Shown here: one piece after another, positions 35,404 through 42,858 of the stretch
How the letters are laid out: each line of letters opens with the position of its first letter
Position numbering within the stretch: the first letter of the stretch is position 1
Virus record (IMG/VR): IMGVR_UViG_3300013132_000063
Span: 1 to 54,776 of that record
Length of the DNA stretch: 54,776 bases
Direction: 5' to 3' (one strand)
From: a virus
Made by a program: the position numbers and the translations under genes
Notes under the pieces: model-generated
What the model was told of the DNA's origin: nothing
The model's input: the letters and a program-made list of their open reading frames with translations, nothing else
Databases searched by the model: none

Positions 35404-36465
35404 ATGAAAATAGCAGTGTATACAATTGCTCTTAACGAGGAGCAATTTGTCGAAACTTGGTACAACTCTGTCAAAGACGAAGCAGACTACCTGCTGATTG
35501 CTGACACGGGCTCAACGGATGGCACGGTTGAGAAAGCCCGTGCTTTAGGTATCAATGTTGTTTCTATTTGGGTAAAGCCATGGCGTTTTGATGTAGCCCG
35601 CAACGCATCTTTGACTTTAGTTCCACCAGATATGGACTACTGCATTCCACTAGATATGGATGAGATTATGCTTCCAGGCTGGAGAGCAGAACTTGAGAAG
35701 GCATTTGAGGCTGGCGCAACGCGCCCGCGCTACAACTATGTGTGGAATTGGAATCCAGATGGAACTCCTGGTCTTACTTTTGGTGGAGACAAAATACACG
35801 CTCGTCAAGGCTATCGCTGGAAGAATCCAGTACATGAAGTCTTAACACCAGACCGCATCAAGGAAGTCCAATACTGGACTAGCGCAACTATGGAACATCA
35901 CGCAGATATAACTAAGTCTCGCTCTCAATACTTGCCACTTCTCAAGGCTTCTGTAGATGAAGACCCAAATGATGACAGAAATACTTTTTACTACGCACGA
36001 GAGTTATATTTTTACAACAAGTATGCCGAAGCAACCGCTGAGTTTAAGCGTCACTTAGAACTAAAAACAGCACGATGGGCGCCAGAACGAGCCGCATCTA
36101 TGCGCTATATAGGCAAGATAAATAAAGATGAAACCGAACTTTGGTACACACTAGCAATCAAAGAAGCACCTAACCGCAGAGAAGCATATGTAGATTTGGC
36201 AAAGCATTACTACTCTGTTGGTAAATGGGAAGAGTGCTACGAGCAAGCAAATGCTGCTCTGGCAATAGTAGATAAACCAATGGAGTATCTCTGCGAAGCA
36301 GAAGCCTGGGGGTATACGCCATACGATATGGCAGCAATTGCTGCATATAACTTAGGTAAATACTCAGAATCGGTAGAGTTTGCTAAGAAGGCTTTAGAAC
36401 TTTCTCCGCCAGAGGAAAAAGAAAGACTTATTAAAAACTTAGAGTTCTGCGAGGCAAAAGTATGA
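35404..36465 (+). CDS. Family 2-type glycosyltransferase with TPR-like repeats
   Basis: A 353-residue protein. The N-terminal GT-A domain has LNEEQF (10-15), ADTGSTDGT (33-41) and the metal/UDP-sugar DxD motif D84-M-D86, then a HEVLTPD region with the catalytic-base type His. The C-terminal half has TPR-like helices (YFYNKYAEATAEFKRHLEL; YYSVGKWEECYEQANAAL; YNLGKYSESVEFAKKALEL). Such GT2-TPR proteins occur in phages and in bacterial surface or protein glycosylation. The TPRs may select a protein substrate. Strong ribosome site AGGGGG; the stop overlaps the next start (ATGA). Confidence 0.85.
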   Translation: MKIAVYTIALNEEQFVETWYNSVKDEADYLLIADTGSTDGTVEKARALGINVVSIWVKPWRFDVARNASLTLVPPDMDYCIPLDMDEIMLPGWRAELEKAFEAGATRPRYNYVWNWNPDGTPGLTFGGDKIHARQGYRWKNPVHEVLTPDRIKEVQYWTSATMEHHADITKSRSQYLPLLKASVDEDPNDDRNTFYYARELYFYNKYAEATAEFKRHLELKTARWAPERAASMRYIGKINKDETELWYTLAIKEAPNRREAYVDLAKHYYSVGKWEECYEQANAALAIVDKPMEYLCEAEAWGYTPYDMAAIAAYNLGKYSESVEFAKKALELSPPEEKERLIKNLEFCEAKV

Positions 36466-37037
36466 GTTATCCAAACTGGTTTATTGAAGGTAAAGCAGTA
36501 GATAATTTCTCTGCTTTTCTTCTTAAATACAAAAATACAAAAGTAGATTTTCTTCAACTTGGAGCCTATACAGGGGACGCAACTAAGTGGCTTTTTGAAA
36601 ATGTGCTTACACACCCAGAGTCAACACTTACAGATGTTGACACTTGGGAAGGCTCAAATGAAGATGAGCATAAAGAGTTTGATTGGAAGAGCGTTGAGCA
36701 GACTTATGATGATAAGAATAAAGAATGGCTTGACTCAGGTCGTCTTGTAAAAATGAAGATGACTACTAAAGAGTTCTTCAAATCAAACAATAAACAGTTT
36801 GACTTTGTCTATGTTGATGCTGACCATCATGCAGTATGGGCACTAAAAGATGGACTAGATGGCTATTCTTGCCTAAAGAACGGTGAAATTCTTGCTTTTG
36901 ATGATTATAGATGGGGCGCACATCTTCCTAAAGCAGATAGACCAGGACCAGGAATAGATGCGTTTCTAATTTCTTACGCAAATAAAATTACTATTTTGGA
37001 GCGCGGCTTGCAGGTTTGGCTACGGAAGATTTTTTAG
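36462..37037 (+). CDS. Class I SAM-dependent methyltransferase
   Basis: A 191-residue protein. Motif I is LQLGAYTGDATKWL, the acidic residue after strand 2 is in TDVDTWEG, and motif IV is FDFVYVDADHH. LKNGEILAFDDYRWG follows, as in the Methyltransf_24/FkbM-like O-methyltransferases. The acceptor is unknown. Start-stop overlap with the glycosyltransferase (ATGA) suggests the pair acts on the same substrate, for example methylating an added sugar. It overlaps the 3' end of the convergent WhiB gene by 47 nt. Confidence 0.8.
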   Translation: MSYPNWFIEGKAVDNFSAFLLKYKNTKVDFLQLGAYTGDATKWLFENVLTHPESTLTDVDTWEGSNEDEHKEFDWKSVEQTYDDKNKEWLDSGRLVKMKMTTKEFFKSNNKQFDFVYVDADHHAVWALKDGLDGYSCLKNGEILAFDDYRWGAHLPKADRPGPGIDAFLISYANKITILERGLQVWLRKIF

Positions 37038-37536
37038 GCTTACGCTTCTTCTTTAGTTTTTCTTTTTCCTGTTTAGCAATTCTTTCAGCACGCTCAGCCT
37101 TGTAAGCCTCGACAGCATTAGCACTTGTTCTACTGCGCCAAGAAAAACCACAATCAGTACAGGTAACAATCTTTGCGGTAGTCCAACGACCAGTTGTATC
37201 TAGTTGAGCAATAGATGTTTCTAGTTTGTTTGGACGAGCAGTGCAGTATGGACAATTTGGGTATCTGCGGCGTCTAGTTTCTTCGCCAAGATAAGAAACA
37301 GACAAAGCACGACGAATCTCTACTTCGTCTTTTCCTCCCCATATGCCCCAAATCTGACGATGCTCAAGCGCCCATTGAAGGCATTGGGAGCGAACAGGGC
37401 AGGAGAAGCACATATTCTTTGCTTCGTATTTTTGGGAGAAGTCCTGCGAGAAGAAGTGGTTTATGTATTTTCTATTGACTGGAAGAGCGCAAAGCGCCTT
37501 TCGTTGCCACTCTAGACTATTAGCAGGTTTCCACAC
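36991..37536 (-). CDS. WhiB-family regulator fused to a zinc ribbon
   Basis: A 181-residue protein. The N-terminal WhiB domain has its four Fe-S Cys at C16, C43, C46 and C52 (C-x2-C-x5-C core in MCFSCPVRSQC) and the GIWGG turn. A C-terminal zinc ribbon (NCPYC ... TCTDCGFSW) is followed by a very basic Lys/Ala/Pro tail. Normal WhiB proteins are about 80-140 residues and lack the ribbon. It likely binds host sigma factor and DNA to switch transcription. The upstream region carries repeated TAGTCTA boxes. Confidence 0.85.
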   Translation of the reverse strand: MWKPANSLEWQRKALCALPVNRKYINHFFSQDFSQKYEAKNMCFSCPVRSQCLQWALEHRQIWGIWGGKDEVEIRRALSVSYLGEETRRRRYPNCPYCTARPNKLETSIAQLDTTGRWTTAKIVTCTDCGFSWRSRTSANAVEAYKAERAERIAKQEKEKLKKKRKPKKSSVAKPASRAPK

Positions 37537-37562
37537 ATAGTCTAGCCTACACTATTAGACTA
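37513..37562 (-). promoter_or_regulatory. Repeated TAGTCTA/TAGACTA boxes at the WhiB gene start
   Basis: Seven-base boxes occur at 37513-37519 (TAGACTA), 37538-37544 (TAGTCTA) and 37556-37562 (TAGACTA). The last two form an inverted repeat with 11 nt between them just upstream of the ATG. ACTATTAG occurs twice (37516-37523 and 37551-37558). They are candidate operators for autoregulation. Confidence 0.4.
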
Positions 37563-37598
37563 AAAAAGTATTGAATAAACACACTAAACACTAATCTT

Positions 37599-37940
37599 TT
37601 ATTTATCTATTTCTATCCAAGTAACTGGTTGAATATCTTCTACTGTATCACCATATTCAGTTTCGCCAAGTTCTGTGCAGACAACTAAATCAAGTTCGTC
37701 TTCTAGAACTCCAGCCCATCCACTACAAACAATTCCTGTATCTATGGCCTTAAATGCTTCATTCAAACTATCGTAAACTCCGTCACGTTGAAGCGCTGAA
37801 GCAAGGGCTTTTCTAACTAACTCATTTTCAATGTCAATGTGGTCTATCGTGTAATAGATAACTGGGTCAGGCTTAGTAAGAAAATAGCCAGAACCAATCC
37901 ACTCAATCCAGAGTTCCTGTCCAAGTCTTTTGTCTTTCAT
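37599..37940 (-). CDS. Hypothetical protein
   Basis: A 113-residue acidic soluble protein with a Glu/Asp-rich second half (EDELDLVVCTELGETEYGD) and one possible helix (NELVRKALASAL). It lies between the WhiB-zinc ribbon gene and a zinc-ribbon protein in the early leftward operon, with 6 nt to its upstream neighbour. I do not recognise it. Confidence 0.55.
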   Translation of the reverse strand: MKDKRLGQELWIEWIGSGYFLTKPDPVIYYTIDHIDIENELVRKALASALQRDGVYDSLNEAFKAIDTGIVCSGWAGVLEDELDLVVCTELGETEYGDTVEDIQPVTWIEIDK

Positions 37941-37946
37941 TAAATC

Positions 37947-38267
37947 CTAGTCTTCAGTTATATCGTTTATGTTGAACTCAAAATCTCTAGAGAACTCGTC
38001 TCCTATAAAGTAGACAGTCTCAGGGTTACGCATCTCGTAGATGCCAGCAATTGTTATTGTGCCGCACATACAGCAGACTTCTACGCTTCCTGGTTCAAGT
38101 ATCTCTGGGCTATCTACCCCAACTAACTTAATCAAGATACTGCCAGTCTCGCTAATGCTCTCTGGCTCCCAGCGAGCGTGCTCATCTAGCCAGCACATCT
38201 CGCAGATGGCGTATGGTAGTTGCGCAGGTTTTGCGGCCATGCCATTAATTCTAGTCTGTCGTGACAT
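37947..38267 (-). CDS. Small Cys-rich (zinc-ribbon-like) protein
   Basis: The start is taken at ATG 38267, one base after the TAG stop of the upstream WhiB gene; a TTG 18 nt further upstream is less likely. The product is 106 residues. CEMCWLDEH and CCMCG provide two Cys-x2-Cys knuckles about 45 residues apart, as in a zinc ribbon. The C-terminus is acidic (FNINDITED). Possibly a regulatory or protein-binding factor of the early region. Confidence 0.6.
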   Translation of the reverse strand: MSRQTRINGMAAKPAQLPYAICEMCWLDEHARWEPESISETGSILIKLVGVDSPEILEPGSVEVCCMCGTITIAGIYEMRNPETVYFIGDEFSRDFEFNINDITED

Positions 38268-38268
38268 C

Positions 38269-38550
38269 CTAGATTCGGACAACAATCGTATTTACGATTA
38301 TGCCCCTCTTCTTTCTTACTCTTTCTCTGTCTTGCGGAGTGAGACCGCCCCAAACTCCATGTACTTCGTGGACTATACCCCACTCAGCACACTCAGTTAT
38401 GTGAACGCAAGAGTTGCAAATTCTTTTAGAAGCGTTGTAATCAATCTCGCTCATTCCTGGTTTTTTATCGTCTCTATCGTCTTGAAAAAATAATTCTGCT
38501 CCTACCTGTGCACATAGTGGTTGATTAAACTCCCAAGGCAATCCTGACAC
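38269..38550 (-). CDS. WhiB-family transcriptional regulator
   Basis: A 93-residue protein with GTG start and ribosome site GGGGAAGGA. Fe-S ligands are C13, C45, C48 and C54 (ICNSCVHITEC). GVWGGLTPQDRERVRKKR gives the sigma-factor contact turn followed by the basic DNA-contact helix. This is a standard short WhiB protein, complete in all key residues. It belongs to the early leftward operon and probably modifies host RNA polymerase promoter choice, as phage WhiB proteins (for example in mycobacteriophage TM4) interfere with host WhiB2 function. Confidence 0.88.
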   Translation of the reverse strand: MSGLPWEFNQPLCAQVGAELFFQDDRDDKKPGMSEIDYNASKRICNSCVHITECAEWGIVHEVHGVWGGLTPQDRERVRKKRGIIVNTIVVRI

Positions 38551-38575
38551 GAATAAAATCCTTCCCCGTTAATAT

Positions 38576-38893
38576 TTACTTGTTTTTGTTCTCTAGCGCT
38601 CCCACTTCATATCCGCAGCCAGCGTAACCAGCAATATCAATCCAAGTGTCTGGCTGATATCCAGACTTGGAAGCATAACGAGCCATCTTGAGCCCTACCA
38701 TCATCATTGCTACATCTTCGTTAGAGATTGGCACACCAAGAATGACAGACCAAATTTGAGCCGTTCGCTCAAAATTATTCTCAGGAGCACCATACTGCTT
38801 GTTTCTATCACTTGAGATTATCCTTGCTGCCTCTCGCAAAGCCTCTACTCTAAGTGGTTGTTGCTCTGGGCTAGGTGAACTATCTGTCGTCAT
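38576..38893 (-). CDS. DUF6378-like phage protein
   Basis: A 105-residue protein. The pattern AARIISSDRNKQYGAPENNF, then AQIWSVILG and DVAMMMVGLKMARYA, ending in WIDIAGYAGCGYE, matches a widespread small helical phage family that I recall as DUF6378 (not searched). The function of that family is unknown to me; MazG-like nucleotide hydrolases share its all-helical look, but no catalytic ExxE set is clear. It overlaps the upstream gene's end by 14 nt. Confidence 0.7.
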   Translation of the reverse strand: MTTDSSPSPEQQPLRVEALREAARIISSDRNKQYGAPENNFERTAQIWSVILGVPISNEDVAMMMVGLKMARYASKSGYQPDTWIDIAGYAGCGYEVGALENKNK

Positions 38894-39089
38894 TTCGTAC
38901 CCTCGCTATTACTTCTACTAGATATTTTTTGTCTTCGTTACTGTCACTTATCGTCGTTTCGTAATTTACATACTTTAGTGGGTCTTCTGACTTACTGTCC
39001 ACTATTGGGGAAATTTTTTCTTTTATAGTCTCCAACATTTCTTCTCTGTCGTCGGCTAGGAAAGAAAATTTGTATGTCATTGAGCGCAT
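38880..39089 (-). CDS. Small hypothetical protein
   Basis: A 69-residue acidic protein (MTYKFSFLADDREEMLETIK ... KKYLVEVIARVRN) with a beta-alpha-beta ferredoxin-like pattern. The start may be either ATG 39089, one base after the previous stop, or ATG 39080. It overlaps the next gene's start. No family is recognised. Confidence 0.5.
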   Translation of the reverse strand: MRSMTYKFSFLADDREEMLETIKEKISPIVDSKSEDPLKYVNYETTISDSNEDKKYLVEVIARVRNDDR

Positions 39090-39090
39090 A

Positions 39091-39513
39091 CTAAACCAGT
39101 TTCTCTAGATTCTCTGGTCTAAAGTGAACTCCATCTAACAAAGGAGTTTTCTCATCAGTGCTCTTGATAACAATATCTCCATAGCGAACACCAACAACTT
39201 TTCCACGGCGTCCGTTAAGATGATTCCTGCCACTAACAGAATCAAAGGCATCAAATTTAACTCTGACTATATCAGTTACCTTTAGGTCTCCTGCTCTAGC
39301 AGGTCCCCACTTTTCGTCTTTGTTTTCTTTAATAAGAGCATGTCCCAAGGATAGTTTTCCAAAAATTTTAACTATCTCGGCATCATTTTTACCAGTTCTT
39401 TCTTTTAGTTCGTCCCAAGTAGCAAGCAGTTTGAGAACAGCATCTCCTACCGCTTTTCTTGTTTTAGTTTGGATAAATTGTTCCTTTACCCAGTCTGTAT
39501 CTACATTAGGCAT
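39091..39513 (-). CDS. KOW-like phage protein
   Basis: A 140-residue protein. Residues 1-70 are helical with TRKAVGDAVLKLLATWDELK. The C-terminal half has a small beta-barrel signature (DIVRVKFDAFD, then NGRRGKVVGVRYGDIVIK and GVHFRPENLEKL) resembling a KOW/SH3-like nucleic-acid or ribosome-contact fold. I recall similar proteins in actinophage early regions. Function is unknown. Ribosome site AAGGAG lies a few bases upstream of the ATG. Confidence 0.55.
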   Translation of the reverse strand: MPNVDTDWVKEQFIQTKTRKAVGDAVLKLLATWDELKERTGKNDAEIVKIFGKLSLGHALIKENKDEKWGPARAGDLKVTDIVRVKFDAFDSVSGRNHLNGRRGKVVGVRYGDIVIKSTDEKTPLLDGVHFRPENLEKLV

Positions 39514-39523
39514 TTTTCTCCTT

Positions 39524-40543
39524 TCATGCGTATGTTTTTTGGAGCAAGATATTGCCCAAATTATCTTTTACATCTGCCCAAGCGGGCAAATCCTGTATGT
39601 AATATTCTTTCTGTTTCTTAGCAACATCAAGCCTAGCCCAAGAAGACATCTCCTCTATTGCTGAAGGCAATACTGCCCACTCAGCGCCCATATGCGCTGT
39701 GTGACGCCAGTCTGTTGCTGCTGGAACTCCTACAAATAGCGCTTGAGAAAGCGTAGGCATCCACCACGAGTTTCCGTCCTTATAGATGGAGATAAGGGCT
39801 CCTATTGACCCGCTAAGGCGTTCTAAGACGTCTTTATTGCCTTCCCACTTATTCATACGGAATGGAACAATCGGGTTTATCAAACTTTCGCCTACGCTCT
39901 GAGACCACTTAGTTTTTATGTTGTCAGCACACCAGTAATTTCCATCAACTGCAGTAGTTCTGTCCTGCTGAATCTCAAGCAGGTAAGAGTCAGGAGAAAC
40001 TAAAAACAACTTGCTGCTATCTATGTTTGGTATGTATTTAGACACAACCGCAGAAGTTGTCCAAGGATAGGAAGGAATAATTGTCTTAGGCCAAGTCTCT
40101 GTATAAAGTTTGTTTATTCCAGAGACAATATTATTGAAGTTGTTCTCTTTTAAAACTAAATTATATTCTCGCTTTTTTGAGTAAAAGCCTTTGACTAAAG
40201 ATTTTGGGTTTTTGTAAATTTCTCTAAAGCCAGCGTAAATTTTATGTGGGTCTGGTGTATCAATAAATATAGATAGGTTGCCTAACTCAAGGCAATGTTT
40301 GGCGACAGATAAAGCGCCATAGATTCTGTGCGATATGACATTTGTAGGCGAGGATAGCCCAAGCAAAACAGAATCAAACTGAGATAAATAGTCTTTTGTA
40401 AGATTAACTGAAGGGCTGTCCCAGACTACTTCACAGCCTAGTTCTACAAGCGCAGCGTTTATAGTTCCAGCGAAAGAAGCATTCTTTTCATTTGAATACT
40501 TAGATGCGTGTGCTGCTGTGCATCCAGTTATAAAAACTTTCAT
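39524..40543 (-). CDS. Putative GT-B-like glycosyltransferase
   Basis: A 339-residue soluble protein. The N-terminal half starts KVFITGCTAAHASKYS and continues INAALVELGCEVVWDSP, a Rossmann-type opening with a Gly turn. The C-terminal half includes NSWWMPTLSQALFVGVPAATD, similar in layout to the nucleotide-sugar site of GT-B enzymes, in which an acidic residue follows a glycine-proline turn. No sure catalytic residue is visible. It sits in the early replication cluster rather than beside the fibres, so the substrate might be phage DNA, a host surface glycan or a protein. Confidence 0.4.
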   Translation of the reverse strand: MKVFITGCTAAHASKYSNEKNASFAGTINAALVELGCEVVWDSPSVNLTKDYLSQFDSVLLGLSSPTNVISHRIYGALSVAKHCLELGNLSIFIDTPDPHKIYAGFREIYKNPKSLVKGFYSKKREYNLVLKENNFNNIVSGINKLYTETWPKTIIPSYPWTTSAVVSKYIPNIDSSKLFLVSPDSYLLEIQQDRTTAVDGNYWCADNIKTKWSQSVGESLINPIVPFRMNKWEGNKDVLERLSGSIGALISIYKDGNSWWMPTLSQALFVGVPAATDWRHTAHMGAEWAVLPSAIEEMSSWARLDVAKKQKEYYIQDLPAWADVKDNLGNILLQKTYA

Positions 40544-40561
40544 TGAAACCTTTTTCTGAAG

Positions 40562-40608
40562 GATTACTAGGTGCTACGCACTTCCCCAAGCAGTAACACC
40601 TAGTAATC
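40562..40608 (-). terminator. Long intergenic hairpin
   Basis: GATTACTAGGTG (40562-40573) and CACCTAGTAATC (40597-40608) form a perfect 12-bp inverted repeat with a 23-nt loop holding a smaller possible pairing (TGCT/AGCA). On the minus strand it follows the SSB-like gene's stop. The sequence after it is CTTCAGAAAAAGG without a U-tract, so it may be an attenuator or RNA processing site rather than a classical terminator. Confidence 0.45.
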
Positions 40609-40616
40609 ACATCTAT

Positions 40617-41156
40617 TTAGAACGGGGCTGCTGGAGCCGCGGTTTGTGCTGCCGCTGGTGCGGGAGCAGGTGCTGGTGCTGGAGCAGGTGCTGGTGCAGG
40701 GGCAGCAGCAGTTACTGAAACACCAGCAGCGGTTGCTGATGTAGCAACTGCTGGATAGTAGTTCTTAATTTCGTTTTTCTTTTGTCCTTGCCAAGTGCGT
40801 GTACCGACTTGAGCACGGAAACGACGACCAACAAGAATCTGCTCAATCTGAGCATTTGTTGGTTGCGGTTGCTGCATGAAATATTCACGAGGCAAGCCTA
40901 GAGCGTGCATCTTTTTGAAGAAGATACCAAGTGCTGCTTGGCTGTCAGGTGAAACAACTAAGTTGTCCCAAACCAGACGCTTGTTATGAGCACCGCCCTC
41001 AACTTGTGATTTCAGCGCGAACATTGTCTTGCCGCTTTGTGAGACCTTGGCAGTTGCTTCTAGCACCACAAGGTCATAGTCGCCGTCTGGTAACGCATCA
41101 TACGTTCCAGTTTCGCCGGCTTCCTTGATGAGGTCACTCCAATTGAGAGTACTCAC
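40617..41156 (-). CDS. SSB-like (DUF669-type) protein
   Basis: A 179-residue protein. The N-terminal 130 residues (DALPDGDYDLVVLEATAKV; KTMFALKSQVEGGAHNKRLV; GRRFRAQVGTRTWQGQKKNE) have an OB-like pattern seen in phage DUF669 single-stranded DNA-binding proteins that pair with Sak4-like ATPases. The C-terminus is an Ala-Pro repeat linker ending in PAAPF, which recalls the Pro-Phe end of bacterial SSB tails but without the acidic residues. Overlaps the Sak4-like gene's stop by 4 nt. Confidence 0.7.
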   Translation of the reverse strand: MSTLNWSDLIKEAGETGTYDALPDGDYDLVVLEATAKVSQSGKTMFALKSQVEGGAHNKRLVWDNLVVSPDSQAALGIFFKKMHALGLPREYFMQQPQPTNAQIEQILVGRRFRAQVGTRTWQGQKKNEIKNYYPAVATSATAAGVSVTAAAPAPAPAPAPAPAPAPAAAQTAAPAAPF

Positions 41157-41935
41157 TCTGTTACCTCTTTCTTAGTAGTAGTTGTTGCTGTTTGTCGTGG
41201 ACCAAAAATCATGTCAAGCATTCGGTCTACAGACAAATTCTGTTGTTCAACGATGGCGCCGAGGCGTCCTTGGACACGCTCACCCGCTTCGTAGTCATTT
41301 GTGCGTTCGACGTACATACGACGAACTTTTTGTGGCGCTTGCATTGGGTCAATACTCTGAAGAGTTTCAACTGTAATTGCGCCGAGAATGTCGTAGAAGT
41401 AAGGCGCTTGGATAGCCAACTGTCCTTGTAGATAAGGACGGTGACGACCATCTTGGCTTGTTCTTGACATAGCCGTAAGCACTACTGCTTCTAGTGGATT
41501 AGTTGGGTGCATAGTCAAATCGCGGAGGTCGCGTAGAAGACCGCCCATGTGACGAAGTAATTCGCCCCACTGTTGCATCTTCATCTGCTCTGTTCCAGCA
41601 ATTGAGTCCATACACTTGACCTGAAGTTCAGAGATTGAATCAATAATCAAACTCTTGAAATGATGGCGACCAAGTTGTAGCCATTGATAAGTCTTGATGA
41701 CAGTGTCGTAGTCACGAACAGTAACTACAACTGTGTCCCAAGTTCCGTCTGCGATTGGTGGTTCCTCACGCAGCGGGTCCCAATACTTCACAACGATTGG
41801 CAGGAATCGATGCCCGCCCTCAACGTCAAGCATTAGGCGAGGATATGGTGCGGTTACAGCAAAAGTTGATTTACCAACCTTGCTCTCTCCATAAACCATA
41901 ACCGTTAGAGAGCGTTGAATTTCGCTCATTGTCAC
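41153..41935 (-). CDS. Sak4-like RecA-family ATPase
   Basis: A 260-residue protein. Walker A YGESKVGKST (about 15-24), Walker B SLIIDSISEL, and an ELLRHMGGLLRDL helix with a VVLTAMSRT sensor segment, as in the phage Sak4 / AAA_24 single-strand annealing recombinases. A GTG at 41935 overlaps the upstream TGA; ATG 41929 is an equally good start after AGGAAG. Working with the SSB-like protein and the nuclease upstream, it would mediate recombination during replication. Confidence 0.82.
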   Translation of the reverse strand: MTMSEIQRSLTVMVYGESKVGKSTFAVTAPYPRLMLDVEGGHRFLPIVVKYWDPLREEPPIADGTWDTVVVTVRDYDTVIKTYQWLQLGRHHFKSLIIDSISELQVKCMDSIAGTEQMKMQQWGELLRHMGGLLRDLRDLTMHPTNPLEAVVLTAMSRTSQDGRHRPYLQGQLAIQAPYFYDILGAITVETLQSIDPMQAPQKVRRMYVERTNDYEAGERVQGRLGAIVEQQNLSVDRMLDMIFGPRQTATTTTKKEVTE

Positions 41936-42858
41936 TCGCTTCCTGTTTTGTCTGTGTCATAGTAGGCATAAGGGTCTACTTCCTCGTACATTTCACTAAG
42001 TGCTTGTTCAACAGCGCTTCCGTCATCGAACATTGGGCATATAGCGAAGAACGGACATTTCCATTTGCAATCTCTACTTGCTCGTGGATATGCCAAGAAC
42101 GCTGGATTTTCTCCTGCGTCCAATCCTGTTTTGACTTTCATCAAGTCAGCAATCGTTCCGTGAATCCTATTCCAGAACGAGCGCAAAGTAAAAACATTGT
42201 GTCTAATTTCAACATGCTCATAGAAAGGTGGCTTAGCAGCAGCAGTACGACGCACTTTCTTCAGCAATGTAAAGATTCCGCCTTCTGAGCGCTCCTTCTC
42301 ATTAAACTTAGTTGACTCAAGAAGCATATAAGTCATAACTTGCTCGTTCATATGAGCCATACTGGCAAACTCAGATAGCGAACCACCTACAGTCTTGAAG
42401 TCACGAAACATACGAACTCCGTCAGCCTTGCGACGAACACGCATATCAAGTTTTCCTTGAAGTTCTACTTCACCATTGAATAGTGGAGCAACAATCTTTT
42501 CTTCAGTAGAAATCATCTCTAGTTCAGCATCAATGCCGTTTTCTGCTACCCATTGCTCGTAGCCTTCAAGCATAATGCGACCAAGTTCTGCTTCGGTTTC
42601 TAGTTCGTAAACATCTCTAAACTCAGCAAGAAGAAGTTGTTTGTCGTTCTCAACTAAATCTGCGTGTGCTTTTAGAAGCGGAACGCCAGTCGAGTAGTGA
42701 GCATCTAAGGCTGCGTGAATTCTTGAACCAAGCGCTAAAGCGCCAGTCATATCTTTTGATTTTGGTTGTAGACGGCGATAGTAAGTTAGCCACCAACGTC
42801 TGCGACAATCTTTGAATGTTTGTATCTCTGTATTAGATAGTCTGTATGGACTACTCAT
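41932..42858 (-). CDS. Cas4/RecB-like PD-(D/E)XK nuclease
   Basis: A 308-residue protein. The nuclease core is GKLDMRV followed by FRDFKTV (the D...D-x-K pattern) and NEQVMTYMLLE. One Cys near the N-terminus (KDCRRRWWLTYY) and three at the C-terminus (CKWKCPFFAIC) form a Cas4/AddB-type 4Fe-4S cluster. It would degrade DNA ends to give 3' overhangs for recombination. No cas1, cas2 or CRISPR array is present, so it is a phage recombination nuclease and not an adaptation factor. Overlaps both neighbours by 4 nt. Confidence 0.87.
   Translation of the reverse strand: MSSPYRLSNTEIQTFKDCRRRWWLTYYRRLQPKSKDMTGALALGSRIHAALDAHYSTGVPLLKAHADLVENDKQLLLAEFRDVYELETEAELGRIMLEGYEQWVAENGIDAELEMISTEEKIVAPLFNGEVELQGKLDMRVRRKADGVRMFRDFKTVGGSLSEFASMAHMNEQVMTYMLLESTKFNEKERSEGGIFTLLKKVRRTAAAKPPFYEHVEIRHNVFTLRSFWNRIHGTIADLMKVKTGLDAGENPAFLAYPRASRDCKWKCPFFAICPMFDDGSAVEQALSEMYEEVDPYAYYDTDKTGSE

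Noticed and set aside
38041-38493. 150-residue plus-strand frame opposite the WhiB and zinc-ribbon genes
   Set aside because: It is a mirror of well-supported minus-strand genes and has no ribosome site or recognisable domain.
41932-42858. CRISPR adaptation protein Cas4
   Set aside because: No cas1, cas2 or array is present and the gene sits in a phage recombination operon, so it is a Cas4-like phage nuclease.
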